A stretch of 8,874 nt of DNA. Source: CAYWJT01 sp964458655. Lineage in GTDB: Bacteria > Acidobacteriota > Aminicenantia > Aminicenantales > Saccharicenantaceae. The stretch spans positions 1 through 8,874 of the forward strand of contig CAYWJT010000075.1 in assembly GCA_964458655.1 (NCBI GenBank), written 5' to 3'. Below are positions 1 to 5,204 of the stretch, piece after piece. The position numbers and the translations under genes were made by a program. Numbering within the stretch: the stretch's first letter is position 1; every line of letters starts with the position of its first letter. The notes under the pieces are model-generated. The model was not told the origin of the DNA and ran no database searches. It saw only the letters and a program-made list of their open reading frames with translations.

Positions 1-22
1 ACTCATCCCCAGCCAAGCGCGT

Positions 23-35
23 CACTAATGTAGTG
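23..35. promoter_or_regulatory. Short inverted repeat upstream of the regulator promoter (candidate operator)
   Basis: CACTA (23-27) and TAGTG (31-35) form a perfect 5-bp dyad around a 3-bp centre, 15 bp upstream of the -35 element of the first promoter. Two further small dyads lie beside it: GTGG (33-36) with CCAC (43-46), and GACAA (53-57) with TTGTC (66-70), the last overlapping the promoter. Compact dyads like these can be binding sites for a dimeric helix-turn-helix protein, possibly the adjacent regulator itself. That is inference, since arms this short also occur by chance. Confidence 0.25.
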
Positions 36-50
36 GACGAGACCACCGGC

Positions 51-79
51 TTGACAAGCTTTCTATTGTCGGATAACAT
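51..79 (+). promoter_or_regulatory. Sigma-70-type promoter for the regulator-PilZ-coaE operon
   Basis: A perfect -35 hexamer TTGACA (51-56) is followed after exactly 17 bp by TAACAT (74-79), a 4/6 match to TATAAT. Transcription would begin near 86, giving a short leader of about 27 bases before the ATG at 113. The 100 bases before the first gene show no convincing coding sequence, so this looks like a true intergenic promoter. The end of any upstream gene lies outside the window. Confidence 0.6.
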
Positions 80-112
80 TCCAAAAAAATAAGTTAAAGA
101 GTGCGGAAGAAG

Positions 113-859
113 ATGGCAAAAACCCAAAAAGGGGCGGAAGAGACGAAGCCCTCCAAAAAAACTCCGGTCAAGGAAAAGCCGGCCCTCGCGCCGGAAGCGG
201 AAAAGGGCATAGGCATCCTGATCTTTTGCCCGTCCGAGATCCTGCTGTCGGGCATACTCAGGGCCCTGGACACCGACCGCGAGCTCAAAATACTCAACGT
301 CGAGAAGAACACCATCGAGTCCTTCATGGATTCGGTCAAAAGGCTCAAGCCCCAGGTCATACTCTTCGCCCACATGGAATCCCTGCCCAACCTGCGCGAG
401 ATCTGCAAGGCCGTGCGCGACCTGTCCAAGGCCCAGGGCGGCGCCCAGCTCCTGCTCATCGGCAGCATCCCTCCCCATGAGGAGATCATCAACCTCATCA
501 ACTCCGGCGCCCGCGGCTATTTCGACATCAACGACTCCCCCGGCCAACTGACCGACGCCGTGCGCAGCGTCTATCGAGGCGAGATCTGGCTGCCTCGGGA
601 CAAGATGTCGAGCATCATGGACAGGATCATTTCGGTCGTCGGCCGGGACCTGAAGGAAAAGACGCTCGACCAGCTGACGCCGACCGAGTTCCAGGTCCTG
701 CGGCTCATCGGGATGGGCAAAAGCAACGACGAGATCGCCAAGATCATGTTCATCAGCAAGAACACGGTCCGCTCCCACATCAAGAGCATCTACGCCAAGC
801 TGGACACCCACAGCAGGCTGCAGCTCGCCCTTTACGCCATAAATTCGGCCCTCTTCTAG
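113..859 (+). CDS. NarL/FixJ-type transcriptional regulator with degenerate receiver domain
   Basis: A 248-residue DNA-binding regulator of the LuxR/NarL/FixJ class. Residues 1-31 are a charged, lysine-rich tail. Residues 32-158 have the receiver fold pattern, ending in the typical SGARGYF segment (131-137). Residues 186-245 are a LuxR-type helix-turn-helix (LTPTEFQVL, then NDEIAKIMFISKNTVRSHI). The receiver lacks its chemistry: the acidic pair after strand 1 is replaced (FCPSE, 38-42), the phospho-accepting Asp position is Ala86 (ILFAH), and the conserved Lys is replaced around Asp138-Ile139. It should therefore not be switched by standard phosphotransfer; it may respond to a ligand or partner instead (inference). 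The start is uncertain: GTG at 101 is in frame four codons earlier. I prefer ATG 113, which has AAAGAG and GGAAG purine tracts upstream and leaves a longer leader. A PilZ gene follows after 21 bp, probably in one operon. Confidence 0.88.
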   Translation: MAKTQKGAEETKPSKKTPVKEKPALAPEAEKGIGILIFCPSEILLSGILRALDTDRELKILNVEKNTIESFMDSVKRLKPQVILFAHMESLPNLREICKAVRDLSKAQGGAQLLLIGSIPPHEEIINLINSGARGYFDINDSPGQLTDAVRSVYRGEIWLPRDKMSSIMDRIISVVGRDLKEKTLDQLTPTEFQVLRLIGMGKSNDEIAKIMFISKNTVRSHIKSIYAKLDTHSRLQLALYAINSALF

Positions 860-880
860 TCCCAAGGGATCGAGGTCGCC

Positions 881-1294
881 ATGAAGAAAAAAACGTCAGT
901 CAAAAAAGCAACCGGCCGCAAAAGAACCACCCGCGGCTACATCAAGTCCATCACGCCCAAGATGATCGAGGTCAACCGCCGCCGGGAATGGCGCCTGGAC
1001 CTGCCGCTCAAGACCACCATCGAGGGCAAGCTGCCCGACGGAAAGAAATTCCAGGAGAAGACCGTCATAGAGAACATCTCGTCGACCGGGGCCTACTTCA
1101 CCCTTGACTCCGGGCTCATGATCGGGTCGAAGCTCAACCTCCTCATCGACCTGCCTGAAAAGCTCGGGGAGGGCAGTAAGCTCAAGCTCCGCATCGGCGG
1201 CGTCACGGTCCGCCTGGAAAAGCTCGAGAACAAGGGCAAACGCCAGGGTGTCGCCGTCAAGTTCCACGACGATTTCGAGATCTTCCCGGCCTAG
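881..1294 (+). CDS. PilZ-domain protein (putative c-di-GMP receptor)
   Basis: A 137-residue single-domain protein. After a basic N-terminal tail (residues 1-30, very rich in Lys, Arg and Thr) it shows the two PilZ motifs that bind cyclic di-GMP: RxxxR (Arg34 to Arg38, within RRREWR) and N-x-S-x-x-G (Asn65 to Gly70, NISSTG). The spacing between them and the following beta-rich segment (GVAVKFHDDF near the end) fit the PilZ barrel. No membrane segment or enzymatic domain is seen, so it probably acts as a cytosolic adaptor that changes partner when c-di-GMP rises. A Shine-Dalgarno GAGG (872-875) sits 5 bases before the ATG. It lies between the pseudo-receiver regulator and coaE, and its 3' end overlaps the start of coaE. 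Its target cannot be read from the sequence. Confidence 0.85.
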   Translation: MKKKTSVKKATGRKRTTRGYIKSITPKMIEVNRRREWRLDLPLKTTIEGKLPDGKKFQEKTVIENISSTGAYFTLDSGLMIGSKLNLLIDLPEKLGEGSKLKLRIGGVTVRLEKLENKGKRQGVAVKFHDDFEIFPA

Positions 1295-1970
1295 CGCGGC
1301 CGTCCTGGCCGTCGCTCTGACCGGGGGCATCGCCTGCGGCAAGACGACCGTAGCCGAGCTCCTCGCCCAGAAAGGCTGCTTCCTTTTCTCGGCCGACCGG
1401 GCCGCCCATGAACTCATGGCTCCCGGGCGAGCCGTCTGGCGCGCCGTCAAGGCCAGGTTCGGCCCGGAAGTGCTGGCACCGGACGGCTCCTTAGACCGGC
1501 GCCGCCTTGGCTCCATGGTCTTTGAAGACCCGGCAGCCCTGCGCTTCCTAAACCGGCTCATCCATCCTCTGGTAATGAAGGAGCAGGCCAGGCTGATAAA
1601 GGAACTGGCCAAGGACCGGCCCGGGACCATCTTCATCTGCGAAGCCGCCCTGGTCTTCGAGGCGCGACTCGAAAAACATTATGACCGGGTCATCGCCGTC
1701 CGCTGCCGCCGGGAGCTGCAGCTGGCCCGCGTCAGGGAAAGGCAGGGGTTGAGCAGGCGCGAAGCCCTGGCCCGCATCAAGTCCCAGCTCCCCCAGTCGG
1801 AAAAGGCCCGCCGCGCCGACTACGTCATCGACACGTCAGGAACCATGGCCGAGACCGTGGAGCAGGTGGAACGCCTTTACGCCGGCCTGATGCAGGACGC
1901 CTCTCTCAAAGCGCTCGGGATGAAGTTCGAAACGCTAAAGAAAGGCGTCAGAGGGTCGTCCGGTCAATAA
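1248..1970 (+). CDS. coaE: Dephospho-CoA kinase
   Basis: Catalyses the last step of coenzyme A synthesis, ATP-dependent phosphorylation of the 3'-hydroxyl of dephospho-CoA, in the cytosol. The P-loop is GGIACGKTT (residues 26-34), the acidic substrate-site segment SADRAAHEL follows (Asp50), then DGSLDRRRLG and FLNRLIHPLV, the lid region with RERQGLSRREAL, and the closing ADYVIDTSGT, all in the CoaE order. It has 240 residues against about 200 for the family; the extra length is roughly 20 residues before the P-loop strand and a short basic tail. The only standard in-frame start before the P-loop is GTG 1248, which makes it overlap the PilZ gene by 47 bp, with AAGGG (1232-1236) as a plausible ribosome site. 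A rare start near 1305 would remove the overlap but would need CTG. Translational coupling to the PilZ gene is likely. Function is sure, start is not. Confidence 0.92.
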   Translation: MSPSSSTTISRSSRPSAAVLAVALTGGIACGKTTVAELLAQKGCFLFSADRAAHELMAPGRAVWRAVKARFGPEVLAPDGSLDRRRLGSMVFEDPAALRFLNRLIHPLVMKEQARLIKELAKDRPGTIFICEAALVFEARLEKHYDRVIAVRCRRELQLARVRERQGLSRREALARIKSQLPQSEKARRADYVIDTSGTMAETVEQVERLYAGLMQDASLKALGMKFETLKKGVRGSSGQ

Positions 1971-1984
1971 GCCTTGAGGATATG

Positions 1985-2014
1985 AACGGGCGGGACCTAA
2001 ACCCGCTTGCCGTT
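1985..2014. terminator. Imperfect hairpin between convergent coaE and HU genes
   Basis: AACGG and GCGGG (1985-1994) pair with CCCGC (2002-2006) and CCGTT (2010-2014), separated by a TTG bulge, around a 7-base loop. The structure straddles the stop codon of the HU gene, 14 bp after the stop of coaE. No T-run follows on either strand, so it is not a classical intrinsic terminator. It may only slow polymerase or protect RNA 3' ends. Confidence 0.3.
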
Positions 2015-2281
2015 GAGGGAGGCCTTGAGCTCCTGACCGGGCCGGAACTTGACCCGGTAGCCCTTCTCTATCTTGATCTGCCGCCCCCGCCTGATATCTC
2101 GGCCGAAGCCGGTCTTTTTCGAGACCACCCTGAAGCTGCCGAAGCCCCTGATCTCGACCTTCTCGCGACGGACCAGCGCGGACTTGAGGATGGCCAGGAT
2201 CCTGTCGACGATGAGCAATGAATCGGCCCGGCTGAAATTGGTCTTTCTTTCGACGGCGAAGGCGATATCGTTCTTTATCAT
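1997..2281 (-). CDS. HU/IHF-family nucleoid DNA-binding protein, atypical
   Basis: A 94-residue architectural DNA-binding protein of the HU/IHF family at normal family length. The N-terminal helices (MIKNDIAFAVERKTNFSRAD) are followed by VEIRGFGSF (42-50), the core HU signature, then the beta-arm and VKFRPGQELKASLNGK (77-92) at the C-terminus. The oddity is the arm tip: where the family has GRNP-x-x-G, this protein has GRDIRRG (60-66), so Pro63, the residue that wedges between base pairs and kinks DNA in HU and IHF, is Ile. The arm is also unusually basic. It may bend DNA less or use another hydrophobic wedge (inference). The start is supported by GGAG (plus-strand 2288-2291) 6 bases upstream. 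It faces coaE tail to tail and is divergent from nfeD. HU versus IHF subtype cannot be decided, so no symbol is given. Confidence 0.9.
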   Translation of the reverse strand: MIKNDIAFAVERKTNFSRADSLLIVDRILAILKSALVRREKVEIRGFGSFRVVSKKTGFGRDIRRGRQIKIEKGYRVKFRPGQELKASLNGKRV

Positions 2282-2308
2282 GAAAAACTCCGTGTTTCGT
2301 TACGAAGA

Positions 2309-2337
2309 ATTATCTTAACCTAACTGATTGAGAACAA
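2309..2337 (-). promoter_or_regulatory. Probable promoter of the HU gene
   Basis: On the minus strand, GATAAT (plus 2309-2314) is a 5/6 match to the -10 box, with TTGTTC (plus 2332-2337) 17 bp upstream as a weak -35. Transcription would start near 2302, about 20 bases before the ATG. A rival arrangement uses a better -35, TTGACT (plus 2340-2345), 17 bp from a poor -10, TAGGTT (plus 2317-2322). Both would fire towards the HU gene; the sequence does not decide between them. Confidence 0.45.
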
Positions 2338-2365
2338 AAAGTCAAGAGCATGCTGCGGGACTTTT
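2337..2365. promoter_or_regulatory. Inverted repeat in the HU/nfeD divergent promoter region
   Basis: AAAAGTC (2337-2343) and GACTTTT (2359-2365) are perfect 7-bp inverted arms, extendable outward with one gap (AACA on the left, TGTT on the right). The 15-bp centre holds the palindrome GCATGC (2348-2353) almost on the same axis. The arms reach the -35 regions of both divergent promoters, so a protein bound here could control both genes. Candidate operator only. Confidence 0.35.
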
Positions 2366-2367
2366 GT

Positions 2368-2396
2368 TTGACTTGCCGCCGGCCTGACCCTATAAT
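2368..2396 (+). promoter_or_regulatory. Near-consensus sigma-70 promoter of nfeD
   Basis: TTGACT (2368-2373, 5/6) and a perfect TATAAT (2391-2396) are separated by exactly 17 bp. This is the strongest promoter match in the window. Transcription should start about seven bases after the -10 box, around 2403-2406, which is at or within a few bases of the GTG start codon at 2406. No ribosome-binding site lies upstream of that GTG, so the mRNA appears leaderless or nearly so. Confidence 0.75.
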
Positions 2397-2405
2397 CTTT
2401 ATACA

Positions 2406-3689
2406 GTGCGAAAAAGATTCCTTGTCCTGGCGCCGCTATTCTTCGTCTTGCTGACGGTCTCGGCCTCGGCGTCTGTGCTGAAGATCGCCGTTTCCGCCCC
2501 CATCCATCCCATCACGGCCGAGTACATAGTGAGGACGATAGAGCGTGCGGACGGGGCCGGGGCCGAGCTGGTTCTCATCGAGCTCAACACCCCCGGCGGG
2601 CTGGACTCCAGCATGCGCGAGATAATCGAAGCCGTCGTCAACGCCAAGACCCCGGTGGCGGCATTTGTTTCGCCCTCCGGCTCAAGGGCCGCCTCGGCCG
2701 GCTTCTTCATAGGCGTCGCCTGCGACATCTTCGCCATGGCGCCGGGCACCAACACCGGGGCCGCCCATCCGGTCGGCGTTTCCATACTCGGCCAACAAAT
2801 GGACAAGACCATGGAAGACAAGGTGACCCACGACGCCGCTTCCTACATCAAGACCCTGGCCGAAAAGCGCGGCCGCAATGTCGCCATGGCCGAGGACGCC
2901 GTCAGAAAGAGCCTGGCCTACACGGAAACCGAGGCCCTCAAGGCCGGCCTGATCGACATCGTCTCCAATTCCCCGGAAGAGCTGCTGGCGCTGCTTGACG
3001 GCCGCAAGGTCAGGCGTTTCGACGGCACGGAAGCCGTTCTGACCCTGAAGGGCGTGCCGGTGGAAGACATCCCGCTGTCCTTCCGACAGAAGTTCCTTCT
3101 CACCATCTCCAATCCGAACCTGGCTTACCTCTTGCTCATGATCGGCCTGCTCGGCCTCTACTTCGAGTTCTCCCATCCGGGCGCCATACTGCCGGGAGTG
3201 CTGGGCGGCATATCGCTCCTTATCGCCGTCTTCGCCTTCCAGATCCTGCCCATAAATTACGTGGGCCTGATGCTGATCATCCTGGCCCTGGTCTTCTTCA
3301 TCCTGGAGGTCAAGGTGCAGAGCTACGGCATGCTGTCTGCGGGAGGTATCGCCGCCATGGTCATCGGCTCCATGATGCTCATCAACTCCCCGGTGCCTGA
3401 GCTTCGCCCCAGCTTGAGGTTCATCATCCCGGTCGCCCTGGGCATGTCGATGATCGTCATCTTCCTGGTCTTTCTCGTGCTCAGGGCGCATTCCAGGCAG
3501 GCCTTCACGGGCCGCGAAGGCATGGTCGGCAAGCTCGGCAGGGCCATGACCGACCTCTCCCCCGTCGGCCGGGTCTTCGTCCACGGCGAGATCTGGGAGG
3601 CCGAGGCCGAAGAGCCGGTCGGCAAGGGTGATAAAATAAGGGTCGTCGCCGTTGGCGACAACCTCAAGCTCCGCGTCAGGAAAGCCTGA
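2406..3689 (+). CDS. nfeD: NfeD-family membrane-bound ClpP-class serine protease
   Basis: A 427-residue long-form NfeD protease. A signal peptide or anchor (MRKRFLVLAPLFFVLLTV, 1-18, then SASA) leads into a ClpP/SppA-like domain (about 25-200): NTPGGLDSSM (61-70) is the oxyanion-type segment, Ser97 in AASAG is the expected nucleophile, and Lys139 in DKVTHDA is the likely partner of the Ser-Lys dyad by comparison with the archaeal protease PH1510. Hydrophobic segments follow at about 237-256, 261-281, 284-301, 307-327 and 337-360, and the C-terminal soluble part (365-427, FTGREGMVG to VVAVGDNLKLRV) is the NfeD OB-fold. The active domain should face outside the cytoplasm. Slipin, its usual partner and substrate, starts 26 bp downstream. 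The GTG start is fixed by the signal peptide and lies right at the end of a strong promoter with no Shine-Dalgarno. Confidence 0.93.
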   Translation: MRKRFLVLAPLFFVLLTVSASASVLKIAVSAPIHPITAEYIVRTIERADGAGAELVLIELNTPGGLDSSMREIIEAVVNAKTPVAAFVSPSGSRAASAGFFIGVACDIFAMAPGTNTGAAHPVGVSILGQQMDKTMEDKVTHDAASYIKTLAEKRGRNVAMAEDAVRKSLAYTETEALKAGLIDIVSNSPEELLALLDGRKVRRFDGTEAVLTLKGVPVEDIPLSFRQKFLLTISNPNLAYLLLMIGLLGLYFEFSHPGAILPGVLGGISLLIAVFAFQILPINYVGLMLIILALVFFILEVKVQSYGMLSAGGIAAMVIGSMMLINSPVPELRPSLRFIIPVALGMSMIVIFLVFLVLRAHSRQAFTGREGMVGKLGRAMTDLSPVGRVFVHGEIWEAEAEEPVGKGDKIRVVAVGDNLKLRVRKA

Positions 3690-3715
3690 CAAGCGCTTTA
3701 AGAAAGGAGGGCGTC

Positions 3716-4480
3716 ATGATTACTTTCCCGGTGATAGTCATCGGCCTGATCGTTCTCTATATCCTGAACTCCATCAAGATCCTGCGGGAATACGAGCGGG
3801 CCGTCATCTTCAGGCTGGGACGGGTGCTGCCCCAGCCCAAGGGGCCCGGCCTAATCCTCGTTTTCGCTCCCATCGACCGCATGGTCCGGATCAGCCTCAG
3901 GCTCATCGCCATGGACATCCCGCCCCAGGACGTCGTGACCAAGGACAACGTTTCGGTCAAGGTCAACGCCGTGCTTTATTTCCGGCCGATGGACCCGATC
4001 AAGTGCGTCATCGAGGTCCAGGATTACCTCTACGCCACCTCCCAGCTCGCCCAGACCACCCTGAGGAGCGTCCTGGGCCAGGTCGAGCTCGACGAGCTCC
4101 TCTCCGAGCGCGAAAAGCTCAACCTGCGGCTTCAGGAGATCATCGACCAGCACACCGACCCTTGGGGGATTAAGGTCCAGCTGGTCGAGGTCAAGCATGT
4201 CGACCTGCCCGAGAACATGATCCGGGCCATCGCCAGGCAGGCCGAGGCCGAACGCGAGCGCCGGGCCAAGGTCATCCACGCCGAAGGCGAGCACCAGGCC
4301 GCCGAGAAGCTGACCCAGGCCGCCGACATCATCTCGCGCAACCCTCAGGCGCTTCAGCTGCGTTTCCTGAGCACGCTGACCGAGATCGCCACAGAAAAGA
4401 ACTCGACCATCGTCTTCCCCCTGCCGCTCGAGCTGCTCAAAGCTTTTTCTTACAAATCAGGCGAGGAGAACAAACAGTAA
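3716..4480 (+). CDS. Slipin/stomatin-like SPFH-domain membrane protein
   Basis: A 254-residue bacterial slipin that assembles into membrane-associated oligomers, thought to organise lipid microdomains and control partner proteases. An N-terminal hydrophobic hairpin (VIVIGLIVLYIL, 6-17) precedes the SPFH domain, with REYERAVIFRLGRV (24-37), GPGLILVFAPIDRMVRISLR (43-62), VVTKDNVSVKVNAVLYFRP (73-91) and GQVELDELLSERE (121-133). A charged helical region follows (168-205, RQAEAERERRAKVIHAEGE), then a hydrophobic C-terminal stretch (STIVFPLPLELLKAF, 230-244). In the archaeal homologue such a stretch is the site cut by the NfeD-type protease, and NfeD is the gene immediately upstream, so protease and likely substrate are encoded together. 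The Shine-Dalgarno AAAGGAGG (3703-3710) at 5 bases is the strongest in the window, in contrast to leaderless nfeD. The SPOR gene begins 1 base after its stop. Confidence 0.93.
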   Translation: MITFPVIVIGLIVLYILNSIKILREYERAVIFRLGRVLPQPKGPGLILVFAPIDRMVRISLRLIAMDIPPQDVVTKDNVSVKVNAVLYFRPMDPIKCVIEVQDYLYATSQLAQTTLRSVLGQVELDELLSEREKLNLRLQEIIDQHTDPWGIKVQLVEVKHVDLPENMIRAIARQAEAERERRAKVIHAEGEHQAAEKLTQAADIISRNPQALQLRFLSTLTEIATEKNSTIVFPLPLELLKAFSYKSGEENKQ

Positions 4481-4481
4481 T

Positions 4482-5111
4482 ATGGCCGGTAAAGACTTCC
4501 GCGAGATACAGATCTCAAGTTCCCTGCTGGTGGTGATCTTCCTGGGCGTGCTGGCTCTAGGTGTCTTCGTCTTCCTCCTGGGCGTATCTGTGGGCAAGAA
4601 ACAGGCCGCCATCGCCTCAGGTATCCAGGCCGTGGCGACGCCCATCCAGGAGCCGGCCAAAGAGCCGCCCGCCGAGGCCCAGGCCAGGGCGGCGGAGCCG
4701 ACGGCCGCTCCGACCGCATCCTCTCCGCAGACTCAGGCCGCGGCACAGGAAGTTGCGGGGACGATCCCTGCCCCTTCTCCGGCCGGCTCCGGCACGAAGA
4801 CAACTCCGACAACCCGGAAGACGAGCGCGGAAAAGACCTCGACGGCCCCCAAAACAGCCGCAACCGGCACCGGGCTATATTATGTCCAGGTGGCAGCCTT
4901 CACCAACAGGAGTCAGGCCGCCGCGGCCTCCGACAGATTCAAGAGGATGGGCTATCCGGTGGTCATCGCCGACCCCAAGCCGACCGACACCAAGACTTGG
5001 TACAGGGTCCGTATCGGCGGCTACGCGACAAGGGAGAAGGCCGTCGAGGTCCTCGGTAAACTGAACGCCTCCGCGGGAAAGAAGACCGACTATCGGGTGG
5101 TCAGGGACTGA
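4482..5111 (+). CDS. SPOR-domain membrane protein
   Basis: A 209-residue single-pass protein. A short cytosolic N-terminus (1-12) is followed by a transmembrane helix (about 13-36, SLLVVIFLGVLALGVFVFLLGV), a long low-complexity linker rich in Ala, Pro, Thr and Glu (about 50-128) that would span the periplasm, and a C-terminal SPOR domain (131-208: GLYYVQVAAFTNRSQAAA, then WYRVRIGGYATREKA). SPOR domains bind peptidoglycan stripped of stem peptides, as in FtsN, so a role in cell division or wall remodelling is plausible. The identity as FtsN itself cannot be shown. It starts 1 base after slipin ends; the nearest purine-rich site, GAGGAG (4463-4468), is 13 bases away, so translation probably depends on coupling. 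Its position after nfeD-slipin suggests a shared envelope operon. Confidence 0.88.
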   Translation: MAGKDFREIQISSSLLVVIFLGVLALGVFVFLLGVSVGKKQAAIASGIQAVATPIQEPAKEPPAEAQARAAEPTAAPTASSPQTQAAAQEVAGTIPAPSPAGSGTKTTPTTRKTSAEKTSTAPKTAATGTGLYYVQVAAFTNRSQAAAASDRFKRMGYPVVIADPKPTDTKTWYRVRIGGYATREKAVEVLGKLNASAGKKTDYRVVRD

Positions 5112-5122
5112 AGGCCGACGGC

Positions 5123-5138
5123 CGGCCGCTTTCGGCCG
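5123..5138. terminator. GC-rich hairpin after the SPOR gene
   Basis: CGGCCG (5123-5128) and CGGCCG (5133-5138) are self-complementary and enclose a CTTT loop, 11 bases after the SPOR stop codon. No T-run follows, so if it ends transcription it needs help from Rho, or it acts as an RNA 3'-end stabiliser. It separates the envelope operon from prfB. Further GC-rich bases around it offer alternative pairings. Confidence 0.3.
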
Positions 5139-5160
5139 CTGCCGCCGGCGACGCTGAACG

Positions 5161-5183
5161 GTTATCCTGAGTTTGTTAAAGAC
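5161..5183. repeat. Possible decayed copy of a common dispersed extragenic repeat
   Basis: The segment with the core ATCCTGAG then TTTGTTAAAGAC resembles, from memory, the short ATCCTGAGCTTGTCGAAGG-type repeat found between genes in many bacterial genomes. The apparent differences are C-to-T or G-to-A transitions plus one missing base. One copy proves nothing by itself, and it could equally be part of the prfB leader. Confidence 0.2.
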
Positions 5184-5204
5184 ATGTGAAAGGGAAAAGA
5201 ACTT

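Noticed and set aside
896..1636. Minus-strand open frame opposite PilZ and coaE
   Set aside because: It spans two real genes and has a low-complexity composition without recognisable motifs.
1982..2318. Plus-strand open frames opposite the HU gene
   Set aside because: The minus strand encodes an unmistakable HU-family protein with a good ribosome site; the plus readings have no motif.
2682..3692. Long open frame on the minus strand (336 codons) opposite nfeD
   Set aside because: Antisense to a fully convincing NfeD; the translation is rich in Asp, His, Gln and Gly with no domain, as expected from the shadow of a GC-rich gene.
3652..4173. Plus-strand open frame overlapping the end of nfeD and the start of slipin
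   Set aside because: Arg/Pro/Gly-rich out-of-frame reading of slipin, which has its own strong ribosome site.
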